Assembly (NCBI GenBank): GCA_016841045.1
Contig: JAENZX010000025.1
Coordinates: forward strand, 1 to 49,576
From: Thermincola carboxydiphila
GTDB taxonomy: Bacteria > Bacillota > Thermincolia > Thermincolales > UBA2595
Reading direction: 5' to 3'
Length of the DNA stretch: 49,576 nt
Numbering within the stretch: position 1 is the first letter of the stretch; every line of letters starts with the position of its first letter. Of this stretch, positions 1-7,534 are shown in pieces. The notes under the pieces are model-generated. The model did no database searches and was not told the origin of the DNA. It worked only from the letters and a program-made list of their open reading frames with translations. Position numbers and translations under genes: made by a program.

Positions 1-5
1 GCCAG

Positions 6-785
6 GTGAGCAGCCTGCGGACACAAAGTGTGGGTTATAAGTGGCCAATTAAGAATTCCCGGAAGTTTAGTGGTGATGGGCCACTGAACGGCCCAGTAAA
101 AACTTATCAGTTGTCCGAGGAAGAATTAGAGCGTTACAGGAAAACGGAAACCCAAAAACAAAAGGAGGGACGAGAAGTGAGCCCAAAAGGCGCAAAGAGT
201 GAAAAAATGCCGGCACCGGCAAAAGACTATCTCGAAGAGTTAATCATCAAGTTTAATGGCAGCGTCAACGCTATCGCCAAAAATGAAGGCGTCAGCTGGC
301 CAGTGGCAAACGGCTGGCTAAAAGAGCATGGGCTAACGGAATTAGCCAAGGCACAAAGAAACATGCTGCCTCTGAAAGCATCAGAGCCGCCGGTAACAGA
401 ACCAAAGGCTGAGCCTCAGACAGAGAACACCGACCCGAGTCTGGACAGGCTGGCTGCACTGCGCGACATAGCCGCATCAGATGCCGGTGAAGGGGTGACC
501 CCTCAAGATGATTTACATACAGAACAGGGTGATTCGTATATGGTATTAGGTGAACCGGAGCCATGGGAACCGGACCTGCCGGAGCCGCCGCAGGAGCCAG
601 ACGATGAGGATAAGCCTTATCAGCTGATTGCTGCAGGTGGACTCAAGGGTTTCGATACTCCGGAAGAAGCCGCAGAACATGTACGGCTCAATTATCCACT
701 GAAAGACGTATTGGCCGGCAGGGTGCAGCTGTATCATAAACTGCCCTTGGTGATGGGAGTCATGGTGAAAGTTGAGGCGAGCTAA
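6..785 (+). CDS. Phage HTH-like protein, start uncertain
   Basis: Unrecognised 259-residue protein. Residues about 77-111 (from LEELIIKFNG to WLKEHGL) look like a small helix-turn-helix of the kind that scans for a 'gvs...v..WLK' recognition helix. The following 100 residues are Pro/Glu-rich and probably disordered, and the last 55 form a small folded tail (KPYQLIAAGGLKGF). The frame is open to the left edge of the window, so the gene may begin before it. A second start is attractive: GTG at 177 sits behind aaaggagg, which would give a 202-residue product that keeps the HTH. It lies 5 bp upstream of the PAPS-reductase gene and is probably co-transcribed with it. A DNA-binding role is inferred only. 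Confidence 0.6.
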   Translation: MSSLRTQSVGYKWPIKNSRKFSGDGPLNGPVKTYQLSEEELERYRKTETQKQKEGREVSPKGAKSEKMPAPAKDYLEELIIKFNGSVNAIAKNEGVSWPVANGWLKEHGLTELAKAQRNMLPLKASEPPVTEPKAEPQTENTDPSLDRLAALRDIAASDAGEGVTPQDDLHTEQGDSYMVLGEPEPWEPDLPEPPQEPDDEDKPYQLIAAGGLKGFDTPEEAAEHVRLNYPLKDVLAGRVQLYHKLPLVMGVMVKVEAS

Positions 786-790
786 GACAT

Positions 791-2077
791 ATGTTTATTA
801 GCTACGCAGACCTTGAAAAAGAGCAGGCCCGCGATTTAGACTATAAAATCGCCACAGCCATAGCCGCTATAAAATCAGCTGTTAAAGTATGCCGTCATCG
901 CATGGCAATAGCCTTTTCGGCAGGCAAAGACTCTACCGTCCTCTGGCATCTCATTGAAACATATTTTCCGGAGATAAAAAACAGGCTAGTAGTTATATAC
1001 GGGAACACAGGCGTTGAATACCCGGAATGCGTGAAGTTTGCCAGACAATTGGCAAGGGATTGGGGCAAAGGCATATTTTATCAGGCCATTCCTGGTAGGA
1101 CGGAGGAAGAAGGCTTAAAGTACGAAGCACAAAAAGCGGTTTTGGATTTCCTCACAAGAACAAACCGCGTTCAAGAAGTGCTTAAACCAGACGGCAAACT
1201 TAAAAGCACAAGGGCCTTAGAAGCTATGTGTCCTCCCGGCATACGCGAAGCGGTTGAACAAGAAGGGCTTATTTGGCCTGCCGGGACCCGAAAAGGATAT
1301 TGGTGGTGTGTTGACCAATATGGCTGGCCGCTGCTGGGAAAAGCAAAGTCAAAGCTTAAGGCCCACCGTATTAACATTGACTGTTTCCTCCGGTTCTCCA
1401 AGAGCCAGAGTGAGGACCAAACATTGCTTAATTACTATGAACTGCTTAAGCAATGCAAATTCTCTCAGGCTTGCTGTGATATCTTGAAAAAAGAACCGAG
1501 TGAGCGGCTGCAGGCAGAGCTTGATGTCGATGTGATTTTCAAGGGACTTATGGCAGCGGAGAGCAGGCCACGGCAGACTAACTTTATCACCCGCGGCTAC
1601 CTGTTCAAGTCTCATCGGCCACACCTGGGAGGAAAAAACGGGGACCCGTTCTGGCATTGTAATCCTCTGCAGATTTGGACTGATGACGATATTTGGGCCT
1701 ATATTAACCGATTCAACGTTCCATACTCTTCCCTGTATGACATGGGGTGGACGGACAAAAACGGTCACTATCACAAAATCAAGCGTAATGGCTGTATGGG
1801 TTGCGGAACTGATTTGCTTTATCCGAATAATCACATGGCTATGCTGAGACGGACCCACCCTAACCAATGGATGAAATTCATGAGCAAGGGCATGGCCGAG
1901 CAGATTAGGAATATCCAGATAGCCAGGAGAAACGGGCAGGTATCGATTTTGGACGTATACGAGGCGAAGGACCTGCTGGAAATAAGGCCTTGTGCATTTG
2001 ACCGAATAGACCATTTAGTATGGGATGATGAGACACTGGAAGATGAGGTGCAAGGTTTTGACCCGGAAGTGGCTTGA
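791..2077 (+). CDS. Phage PAPS-reductase-family (PP-loop) protein
   Basis: Member of the phosphoadenosine-phosphosulfate reductase / PP-loop ATP pyrophosphatase family. The PP-loop SAGKDS is at residues 43-48, an ES..R element typical of PAPS reductases is near residues 257-261, and four cysteines (CC at 228-229 and CMGC at 335-338) are arranged like the [4Fe-4S] site of APS reductases and DndC-like proteins. The family activates a substrate with ATP or handles adenylyl-sulfate. In phages the same fold is thought to serve nucleic-acid modification or sulfur metabolism, and the substrate cannot be told here. Its 428 residues are longer than assimilatory CysH (about 240). No dnd partner genes are visible. 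It heads a run of tightly packed small phage genes. Confidence 0.88.
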   Translation: MFISYADLEKEQARDLDYKIATAIAAIKSAVKVCRHRMAIAFSAGKDSTVLWHLIETYFPEIKNRLVVIYGNTGVEYPECVKFARQLARDWGKGIFYQAIPGRTEEEGLKYEAQKAVLDFLTRTNRVQEVLKPDGKLKSTRALEAMCPPGIREAVEQEGLIWPAGTRKGYWWCVDQYGWPLLGKAKSKLKAHRINIDCFLRFSKSQSEDQTLLNYYELLKQCKFSQACCDILKKEPSERLQAELDVDVIFKGLMAAESRPRQTNFITRGYLFKSHRPHLGGKNGDPFWHCNPLQIWTDDDIWAYINRFNVPYSSLYDMGWTDKNGHYHKIKRNGCMGCGTDLLYPNNHMAMLRRTHPNQWMKFMSKGMAEQIRNIQIARRNGQVSILDVYEAKDLLEIRPCAFDRIDHLVWDDETLEDEVQGFDPEVA

Positions 2078-2098
2078 TTTTAGAGGGGAGGCCTGACC

Positions 2099-2203
2099 AT
2101 GTCCAAGACAATATTACTAATCTTCACTCATTGGGCGGTATTCATGCTGGGTGTGATGCTAACTGCTTTGTGTGTTGCCGGTAAAGACAAGAAGGAGGCC
2201 TGA
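2099..2203 (+). CDS. Small single-span membrane protein (DUF3789-like)
   Basis: A 34-residue peptide (starts MSKTILLIFTHW, ends GKDKKEA) with one hydrophobic span at about residues 4-27 and a basic/acidic tail. Size and layout resemble the DUF3789 family of tiny phage membrane proteins. The Shine-Dalgarno site gaggggagg lies 7 bp upstream. Its start junction (2087-2101) is copied exactly at the start of the next gene (2194-2208). Function unknown. Confidence 0.6.
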   Translation: MSKTILLIFTHWAVFMLGVMLTALCVAGKDKKEA

Positions 2204-2205
2204 CC

Positions 2206-2313
2206 ATGGCCTGTAAAAAATGCCAGAAGTGCGGCTGGCTGAAGATTGACTGGTGTGGCGGGATGAAAATATTTGACCCGGCAAGGTGTCCGGTAAGGAA
2301 GGCGGCGGGATAG
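2206..2313 (+). CDS. Cys-rich mini-protein
   Basis: A 35-residue peptide with five cysteines (C3, C6, C9, C17, C28) including CKKCQKC, suggesting a single metal site. The ATG follows gaaggaggcctgacc, the same junction used by the upstream gene, two bases after that gene's stop. No family recognised; the role is unknown. Spacing, Shine-Dalgarno site and position in the array support translation. Confidence 0.55.
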   Translation: MACKKCQKCGWLKIDWCGGMKIFDPARCPVRKAAG

Positions 2314-2487
2314 ATTATCCACTACGCAAAGAACAGAATCCCTGACCCGAGGTGGCAGGACAGGCCATGCAAGGTGTTAATCCGGTCCGGAGGTAGGGGG
2401 CCAAGGAATGTATTGGTACAGACGGATATTGGAAAGGTGGTAGTACCAAGGTGGAATGTGAGGGAGACGAGGGAAGGGGGAGTGTGA
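2314..2487 (+). CDS. Small basic phage protein with probable ATT start
   Basis: Open frame of 57 residues beginning directly after the stop of the previous gene and reading IIHYAKNRIPDPRW, then a PCKVLIRSGGRGPRNVLV segment and VVVPRWNVR. The segment is protein-like, with a predicted small beta-sheet, and the frame has no ATG, GTG or TTG ahead of this block. aaggaagg lies about 11 bp before the ATT at 2314, so translation probably starts at ATT, a rare but known bacterial initiator. The gene ends 3 bp before the next ATG. Standard gene callers would miss it. Function unknown. Confidence 0.55.
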   Translation: MIHYAKNRIPDPRWQDRPCKVLIRSGGRGPRNVLVQTDIGKVVVPRWNVRETREGGV

Positions 2488-2490
2488 GAG

Positions 2491-2769
2491 ATGCCTGATT
2501 TACTACAGTCCAAAAAAGTCAAAACCCGAAAAGCGCATACCTGCCAGGGTTGCGGGCGGCGAATTGAAAAAGGCGAAACGGTGCAGGCGGATACCCTGGC
2601 GGATGGCGGCGAAATATACCGGCTTTACCACTGTGACGAGTGCCAGGGGTATCTACAGAAGCACTGCAACCACTGCCCGGACCACAGCGAGACATGTATA
2701 GGGGTGCACTATCCAATTGGGCAGATTAGGGAGTGCCGGAAGGAGCGTGAAGCCGATGCCAAAGGTTGA
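2491..2769 (+). CDS. Zinc-ribbon phage protein
   Basis: A 92-residue protein with a classical two-knuckle zinc ribbon: CQGC near residues 19-22 and CDEC near 48-51, followed by more Cys and His residues (HCNHCPDHSETC). The first half (KTRKAHTCQGCGRRIEKGE) is typical of phage-encoded zinc fingers that bind nucleic acid or proteins. It overlaps the next gene by 14 bp, so the two are translationally coupled. Exact role unknown. Confidence 0.75.
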   Translation: MPDLLQSKKVKTRKAHTCQGCGRRIEKGETVQADTLADGGEIYRLYHCDECQGYLQKHCNHCPDHSETCIGVHYPIGQIRECRKEREADAKG

Positions 2770-2917
2770 GGTAGCCACCTGCACCAGATGCGGGAACGTC
2801 ACCCATACGGCAGAAGTAGTGTCGGGCGTGAGAATATGCTTCAAGTGTGATGAGGAGATATATCAGGTATTGGCCGCTATGGAGAGCAGGCGGCTGAGTG
2901 AGAGGTGGGCGAGTTGA
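2756..2917 (+). CDS. Small zinc-finger protein
   Basis: A 53-residue protein starting MPKVEVATCTRCG, with CxxC pairs (CTRC and CFKC) that form a zinc ribbon, then a short helix (EEIYQVLAAMESRRL). The ATG at 2756 is chosen over an in-frame upstream start because ggaagg lies just before it. It overlaps its neighbours at both ends: the stop TGA is inside TTGA, which supplies the TTG start of the next gene. Function unknown. Confidence 0.65.
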   Translation: MPKVEVATCTRCGNVTHTAEVVSGVRICFKCDEEIYQVLAAMESRRLSERWAS

Positions 2918-3156
2918 TATATACGCCAACCAAGGGATATTTCGACCTGACTGAGAGGCCAAAATCCATGTCAGCTAAGTTTCACAAAAAGCTACAGGAG
3001 ACGCAAATGACGCTCATTGCTGAAGTTGAGAAATACAAAGACCCGGAAGTCAGGAAGAATAATTCTGCGACCTATCAGAAATTAGTCCAATACATGGCTG
3101 AGTTGCAGTCAATTGTACTCAATCATTACCCACATGAAATGTTGTTTAAGGACTGA
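2914..3156 (+). CDS. Hypothetical phage protein
   Basis: An 80-residue protein of unknown function, predicted mostly helical (KFHKKLQETQMTLIAEVEKY and later). TTG at 2914 is preferred as start because it overlaps the upstream stop and follows gaggtgggcgag; a GTG at 2905 lies inside that Shine-Dalgarno site. The 16-bp initiation segment at 2902-2917 is repeated exactly at 3155-3170 in front of the next gene. Confidence 0.6.
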   Translation: MIYTPTKGYFDLTERPKSMSAKFHKKLQETQMTLIAEVEKYKDPEVRKNNSATYQKLVQYMAELQSIVLNHYPHEMLFKD

Positions 3157-3166
3157 GGTGGGCGAG

Positions 3167-3400
3167 TTGAACTGCCTTAATGAAATGGATGAGGTCACTC
3201 GTAAGCGGTGTGGTGAATGTGACTATATGAATAATGATGTGGCTATAAACAAAAAGAGACCAAACTGCAAAGATTCTTATAAGCAGATAGAGTGTGAAGT
3301 TTATCTCCGGACACACAAGCTAGAAAATAGAGTTAAATACCTCAGAGGAGAAATTGGACCAATATTTTTTTGTGGTAAAGAGAGGACTGATGCCAATTGA
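3167..3400 (+). CDS. Cys-rich phage protein
   Basis: A 77-residue protein with six cysteines (CLNEM, CGEC, C in NCKD, IEC, FFCGK), likely metal-binding. TTG at 3167 is used behind gaggtgggcgag, the duplicated start cassette shared with the preceding gene. Its stop overlaps the TTG start of the next gene as TTGA. No family recognised. Confidence 0.6.
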   Translation: MNCLNEMDEVTRKRCGECDYMNNDVAINKKRPNCKDSYKQIECEVYLRTHKLENRVKYLRGEIGPIFFCGKERTDAN

Positions 3401-3867
3401 AGCAACCAAAATTAACAGTAGTGCCATGTACGATTGCTGAAGCCAATGAGTACATCAGAATATATCACAGACACCACAAACCGTTGAAGGTAGGGTACTA
3501 TTTTGCGGTTGCTGTAGCTGATGAAGCAGGAGAGATAAGAGGGGTTGCCATGGTTGGACGGCCGGTAGCTCGGGCCTTGGAAGATGGGTGGACAGTGGAG
3601 GTTAGGAGAGTGGCAACAGACGGGTGCCCGAATGCATGTTCAGCTTTATACGGAGCCTGCAGGCGCGCAGCATTCGCCATGGGATATCGAATGGTGATTA
3701 CTTATACCCTGAACACGGAGCCAGGAACGAGCCTGAGGGCGGCGGGTTGGAAATGTATTGGGGAGATACGAGGAAAAACATGGAATTGCCCAAGCAGACC
3801 CAGGGTGGACAAGCATCCGCTACAGACAAAATTACGATGGGAAGTAGATGCCAATGCAGGAGTATAA
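3397..3867 (+). CDS. XF1762-family GNAT-like protein
   Basis: A 156-residue protein of the phage 'XF1762' type, related to GCN5 N-acetyltransferases. Visible features are the N-terminal IYHRHHKP segment, the beta-strands FAVAVADEAGEIRGVAMVGRP, the VRRVATDGCPNACSALYGAC core where acetyl-CoA binding would be expected, and the AAGWKCIGE terminal strand. Such proteins recur in phage early regions next to resolvase and methylase genes; the substrate is unknown. The TTG start overlaps the upstream stop. It overlaps the RusA gene by 20 bp. Confidence 0.75.
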   Translation: MKQPKLTVVPCTIAEANEYIRIYHRHHKPLKVGYYFAVAVADEAGEIRGVAMVGRPVARALEDGWTVEVRRVATDGCPNACSALYGACRRAAFAMGYRMVITYTLNTEPGTSLRAAGWKCIGEIRGKTWNCPSRPRVDKHPLQTKLRWEVDANAGV

Positions 3868-4270
3868 ATTCACCGTCCCCGGTCGGCCGGTACCGGCGGT
3901 AAGGATGACCCAGAGAGAGGTTAGGGCGGCAAAGTTAGCCCTGAAAGGTCGCTGGCCTGACTCGAAAAGCCTGACCGACAAGATTAACGCGATACACCGG
4001 TATTGGAATTACAAAGAGACTGTCGCCTGGGTGGCCAGGTCGGCCGGGGTGAAGATGCTGAAGGGCAGGGCAAGCATATCGGTTACAGCCTATGTATGCG
4101 GCGGCACTGTCGGGGACTGGGATAATTATGGGAAGTCCGTTAGTGATGCGCTAAAAGGGATAGCCTGGAAGGATGACAATGGTCGGTATCTGAAGGGCGG
4201 CCCGGCGGAAGTGGAGTTTTGTGACACTAAGGCCGAGGAGCGGACGGAAATAGTTGTGAGGGAGGCGTGA
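3848..4270 (+). CDS. rusA: RusA-family Holliday-junction resolvase
   Basis: A 140-residue protein with the RusA layout: an N-terminal strand FTVPGRPVPAVRMT (the FTVPG..P signature), then GDWDNYGKSVSDALKG at residues 89-104 and WKDD at 107-110. These carry the acidic residues (D90, D92, D100, D109, D110) that bind magnesium in RusA, and the conserved lysine K96. The enzyme cuts Holliday junctions symmetrically and in phages resolves recombination or replication intermediates before packaging. The length equals the usual 120-140 residues. Confidence 0.88.
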   Translation: MPMQEYKFTVPGRPVPAVRMTQREVRAAKLALKGRWPDSKSLTDKINAIHRYWNYKETVAWVARSAGVKMLKGRASISVTAYVCGGTVGDWDNYGKSVSDALKGIAWKDDNGRYLKGGPAEVEFCDTKAEERTEIVVREA

Positions 4271-4273
4271 TAA

Positions 4274-5059
4274 TTGACACTAAAGGTGAAAGCCCATCAA
4301 ATAAAAAATGCTCTAAGTAAGAAGCATAGAGACGATTTCTTTTTGACAGAAGTTAAAAATGGACCTTCCTGGAGTGGTAATAACCTATTGATACTAGATG
4401 CCCTGGCAATAAAGAAAAGCTGGAGCAAGCCGTGTATCACAGGATATGAAATAAAGGTAGATAGAGGCGACTTTTTGCGGGACCAGAAATATGTCCACTA
4501 TCTACAGTATTGCCACAAATTTTCATTCGTCTGTCCGAAGGGACTCATAAAACCAGATGAACTTGACCCGGCCATAGGCTTAATTTGGTACAACCCGGAA
4601 ACCGGCGGATTGCATTCTCGAAGAGCGGCGGTCTATAGACCGATGGAACAGTTGCCAGAAACGCTATTAATGTACATAATCATGAGCCGACTAGAGTCGG
4701 ACAGGCACCCTTTTTTCAGTGACAAGCGAGAGTTTTTTGAAGAGTGGTTACAGGATAAACGCGATCGGCGGGAACTTGGTTGGAAGGTGCAAAATAAGTT
4801 AATGACTCAAATAAAAGATGCCGAAAAACGAGCCAGGGAGGCAGAGGCTAAAGCTGATGGTTTGGAGCATAAAGCCAATAAATATGAAAAGCTAATAGAA
4901 CTACTGAGAACTGCTGGAGTTAATACTCATGGATGGCGATGGGAAGAGGATTTAATTGAACGTTTGAAGTCTGGAAGCGGGAAACATGTTCAGATGGTTG
5001 TAGATAATATAGTAAGGCAATTGGAGAGTCTACAGAAAATGGTTGACAGTGAAATGTAG
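4274..5059 (+). CDS. MmcB-like PD-(D/E)xK nuclease-fold protein
   Basis: A 261-residue protein with a PD-(D/E)xK-like core: D42 in LLILDALAIKK, E59 and K61 in YEIKVDRGDF, then the Y..C..FSFVCP strand at about 77-88. This resembles MmcB-family DNA repair proteins. Residues about 170-215 form a charged coiled coil (KDAEKRAREAEAKADGLEHK), and the C-terminus is helical. It is probably a phage recombination or repair nuclease working alongside RusA. The start is TTG at 4274; the AUG-less start has only a modest Shine-Dalgarno site (gggaggcg) 9 bp upstream. Confidence 0.72.
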   Translation: MTLKVKAHQIKNALSKKHRDDFFLTEVKNGPSWSGNNLLILDALAIKKSWSKPCITGYEIKVDRGDFLRDQKYVHYLQYCHKFSFVCPKGLIKPDELDPAIGLIWYNPETGGLHSRRAAVYRPMEQLPETLLMYIIMSRLESDRHPFFSDKREFFEEWLQDKRDRRELGWKVQNKLMTQIKDAEKRAREAEAKADGLEHKANKYEKLIELLRTAGVNTHGWRWEEDLIERLKSGSGKHVQMVVDNIVRQLESLQKMVDSEM

Positions 5060-5073
5060 GGGAGGCGGAGTGA

Positions 5074-5220
5074 ATGAGGGTGGATACCTACAGATTCATG
5101 CAACAAGTCTGCCGAAAATGTAAAAAGTATACCGGCAGTAAACCTGTGTTTGGCAAGTGCATGGCAACAAAAACGGATATATACAGATGCGCCGGGAGGC
5201 GCATGAGGGAGGCGGAGTGA
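5074..5220 (+). CDS. Small Cys-containing phage protein
   Basis: A 48-residue protein (MRVDTYRFMQQVCRKCKKY...) with CRKC and two later cysteines (GKC, YRC), a likely mini zinc ribbon. ATG at 5074 follows ggggaggcgg. The junction gggaggcggagtga occurs exactly at its start (5060-5073) and again at its end (5207-5220), where it starts the next gene. Function unknown. Confidence 0.6.
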   Translation: MRVDTYRFMQQVCRKCKKYTGSKPVFGKCMATKTDIYRCAGRRMREAE

Positions 5221-5448
5221 GTGTATGATTTATTTTTCTCAGACATCGCGGTAGACTTACTTATCTGGGCATATCAGGAAAACAACAGAGTCAAGGCATC
5301 AAAACTTATGCGAGCGGCGTGCAGAATAGAGCAGAAATTCCGCGTGCTACAAGTAGGCTGTTACCCCAGAAGCCTGAAAACGATTAAGGGAATTGCTTTA
5401 ATGCACCCGCCACCGGGAAGAATTATAAGGGAAGGTGAAACGCCATGA
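5221..5448 (+). CDS. Hypothetical phage protein
   Basis: A 75-residue protein, helical at the N-terminus (DIAVDLLIWAYQENNRVKAS) and basic in the middle. GTG at 5221 follows the duplicated gggaggcggagtga cassette directly after the upstream stop. It overlaps the next gene by 4 bp (ATGA). No family recognised. Confidence 0.6.
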   Translation: MYDLFFSDIAVDLLIWAYQENNRVKASKLMRAACRIEQKFRVLQVGCYPRSLKTIKGIALMHPPPGRIIREGETP

Positions 5449-5711
5449 CCCGAGCCGAACAAATGCGCCTCTACCGGGAGCAGCTGCGCAAAGAAGGCCG
5501 GTGCACCAGGTGCGGCGAACCGGCAGACAAAAAGCCGAATGGCGAATATTACAGCCAATGCCTCAGCTGTCGGGACGAAGTGAAGAAGTATGGCGAGGAA
5601 TTCAGGGCCAAGTATCCGGATTACAACAGGCAGTATTGGGCTGAGAACAAAGACAATATCAACCAGAGGCGGAGGGAAGTATATGCCGAGGGTAAAACCA
5701 AAGCTTCATGA
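5445..5711 (+). CDS. Zinc-ribbon phage protein
   Basis: An 88-residue protein with RCTRCGEPADKKPNGEYYSQC..C: a CxxC...CxxC ribbon at about residues 20-45, then a basic helix (EEFRAKYPDYNRQYW, NQRRREVY). This sequence style is common among small phage and HNH-like zinc proteins of Bacillota, but no HNH catalytic histidine is seen. ATG at 5445 overlaps the upstream stop as ATGA. It overlaps the following gene by 29 bp. Confidence 0.65.
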   Translation: MTRAEQMRLYREQLRKEGRCTRCGEPADKKPNGEYYSQCLSCRDEVKKYGEEFRAKYPDYNRQYWAENKDNINQRRREVYAEGKTKAS

Positions 5712-5883
5712 GCAGATTCAAAAAGAGATGGGTAAGCCGGTTGCCCAGGAGGAAGTTGACCGGGTGACGCATGGAAAGATAATCTTCTATGTGCAGGACG
5801 GGAAGCTTTTGAGGGGCGAAGGCAGGAATAGTTGGCTGGTGGAAGATGAGAAAGAGGATCCGTCGATGAGGGGGTTCAGATGA
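5683..5883 (+). CDS. Small basic phage protein
   Basis: A 66-residue protein of unknown function (MPRVKPKLHEQIQKEMG..., then a beta-hairpin KIIFYVQDGKLLRGEG). ATG at 5683 follows cggaggga; an earlier in-frame start lacks a Shine-Dalgarno site. Its stop overlaps the Dam start (ATGA), so the two are likely translationally coupled. Confidence 0.6.
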   Translation: MPRVKPKLHEQIQKEMGKPVAQEEVDRVTHGKIIFYVQDGKLLRGEGRNSWLVEDEKEDPSMRGFR

Positions 5884-6707
5884 AGCCGGTCCTAAAATAC
5901 CAGGGAGCAAAATGGAACCTGGCCAAATGGATAATATCACACTTTCCCCCGCATAGGACGTACCTCGAACCGTTTTCCGGAAGCGCGGCCGTGCTGTTCA
6001 ATAAAAAACCAAGCGTTGTAGAGACAATAAACGATATTGATGGAAACGTGGTGAATTTTTTTAAAGTGCTTCGGGAAAGGCGAGACGAGTTAGCGGAGGT
6101 AATTGAGTTTACTCCTTATGCCAGGGAAGAATATGAGTCGATTCAAGCCAGTTGCGCGGATGAAACATATTTTTTTCGTACTGGCGATGAACTGGAAGAT
6201 GCCAGGAGGTTTTTAATCAGACCCTGGCAGAGCAGGGGAAGCAAAACGAGTGACCGGAACAGTTGGAGGCATGATATTCAGGGCAGGGGCGCGAGGTGTC
6301 CATCTGAATGGCTGAGATTGCCGAGCATTATTAGAGAAGCCGGGTTAAGGCTCAAACATGTGCAAATTGAAAACCAACCGGCCGTAAAATTAATTTCACG
6401 ATATGCGTTTCCGGAAGTCTTAATATATGCTGACCCTCCTTATGTGTTATCCACCAGAAACCAAAGAATCTATGCTCATGAAATGACCGACCAAGACCAC
6501 ATAGAATTGCTTAATGCTTTAGGCAGTCATCCTGGGCCCGTAATATTAAGTGGATACGCTTGTGGCCTATATGATAAGAGGCTAAAGCATTGGGAACGAG
6601 TTGCGACGAAGGCGCTAGCTGAAAAAGGGCAAACAAGAGAAGAAGTGTTATGGCTCAACCCAGTGTGTGCAGAAGCAAACAGAAATCTATTTACTACCGC
6701 CAAATAG
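5880..6707 (+). CDS. dam: DNA adenine methylase (Dam/D12 class)
   Basis: A 275-residue N6-adenine methyltransferase. KYQGAKWNL at the N-terminus binds AdoMet, motif I is YLEPFSGSAAV (28-38), ND in INDIDGNVV follows at about 51-55, and the catalytic motif IV DPPY is at 185-188. The length and order match the D12/Dam class. In a phage it probably methylates the phage genome to evade host restriction or to time replication and packaging. The recognition site is not known (GATC is typical of the class). It is the last gene before a rho-independent terminator, so it closes the early operon. Confidence 0.92.
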   Translation: MKPVLKYQGAKWNLAKWIISHFPPHRTYLEPFSGSAAVLFNKKPSVVETINDIDGNVVNFFKVLRERRDELAEVIEFTPYAREEYESIQASCADETYFFRTGDELEDARRFLIRPWQSRGSKTSDRNSWRHDIQGRGARCPSEWLRLPSIIREAGLRLKHVQIENQPAVKLISRYAFPEVLIYADPPYVLSTRNQRIYAHEMTDQDHIELLNALGSHPGPVILSGYACGLYDKRLKHWERVATKALAEKGQTREEVLWLNPVCAEANRNLFTTAK

Positions 6708-6734
6708 AATAACAATCTGACTGACCAGTAAGCT

Positions 6735-6774
6735 GGAGGTCACTAACTCTTTAGGGAGTGGTGGCCTCTTTTTA
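6735..6774 (+). terminator. Rho-independent terminator after dam
   Basis: Imperfect hairpin made by gaggtcactaactc and ggagtggtggcctc (several G-U pairs), followed by a run of Ts. It separates the early gene array from the late-regulator gene. Confidence 0.7.
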
Positions 6775-6803
6775 TACAAGCGGAATCCGAAAGGGGGAGA
6801 AAA

Positions 6804-7349
6804 ATGTTTAAGTTAATCAGGGAGTACAAAGCTACGCTGAAGATGGTCGAGAAGGCCAGGGAGACGGCAAACGAGCATGATGAGCCTATCCTGGGCAATG
6901 TGGCGACCGGGTTGCGGTATTCGATTGAATATATGGTCATGGGCAAAATACCGGGGAACCGGCGCGGGATAACCAATCTGTCGTATGAGCAAAGGGAAGT
7001 GCCATGGGACCCGGAAAATCATCAGTTTGTCAAAATGGCCGCTCTACAGAAAAAACCGGTATCTGCCCTGAGTCCGGCCCAGCAGGAGCTCCTGGATGAT
7101 TTACTGGATATTTTGACTCCCCGAGAAAAAGAAGCATTCGAGTTGGTCAGGGGTCAGGGATATTCTTATAACGAAACGGCCCAATTAATGAAAATAACCA
7201 AAGCATCAGCACAGCACTTCGTGATTCGTGCCGAGAAAAAGCTGCATCTTGTCATACGCCAACCACCTAATAGTAGAGAGAGAATTTCTGACGAGAAACC
7301 AGTTTTAAAAAAACCTGTTCAACGGGTTTTATTTGCTGAAGTGATGTGA
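6804..7349 (+). CDS. Sigma-like (region 4) phage late regulator
   Basis: A 181-residue protein whose residues 92-150 carry a sigma-70 region 4-type helix-turn-helix: LTPREKEAFELVRGQGYSYN, then ETAQLMKITKASAQHFVIRA and EKKL. The N-terminal 50 residues are helical. It sits directly upstream of the packaging genes, in the position of ArpU/Xpf-type regulators that switch on late transcription in Bacillota phages. The Shine-Dalgarno site is aaaggggga. It probably directs RNA polymerase to the late promoter; that target is not identified here. Confidence 0.75.
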   Translation: MFKLIREYKATLKMVEKARETANEHDEPILGNVATGLRYSIEYMVMGKIPGNRRGITNLSYEQREVPWDPENHQFVKMAALQKKPVSALSPAQQELLDDLLDILTPREKEAFELVRGQGYSYNETAQLMKITKASAQHFVIRAEKKLHLVIRQPPNSRERISDEKPVLKKPVQRVLFAEVM

Positions 7350-7534
7350 GGTTAATGTCTAATATTCGATTCCCAGATGACAAAGAAATAGAGAGGTCTG
7401 TTCGTAGGTTTAATGGTTTCTGGTACCGGCTCCGGAAGAAGCAGGAGGCAGAGCGTGAGAAAAAAGAGAGGGATAAAAAGCTCCTGTTCGATAGCAATAA
7501 AAAAGGGGAAATATTGGACAAAAATAAAACCTGA
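7346..7534 (+). CDS. Small basic hypothetical protein
   Basis: A protein of up to 62 residues, starting at GTG 7346 that overlaps the upstream stop (GTGA), or at ATG 7355. It is very basic and helical (YRLRKKQEAEREKKERDKK). No family recognised. The next 100 bp (7535-7640) hold no clear gene. Confidence 0.5.
   Translation: MRLMSNIRFPDDKEIERSVRRFNGFWYRLRKKQEAEREKKERDKKLLFDSNKKGEILDKNKT

Noticed and set aside
1349-2014. 221-residue - strand frame under the PAPS-reductase gene
   Set aside because: Shadow; the + strand product has clear family motifs over the same bases.
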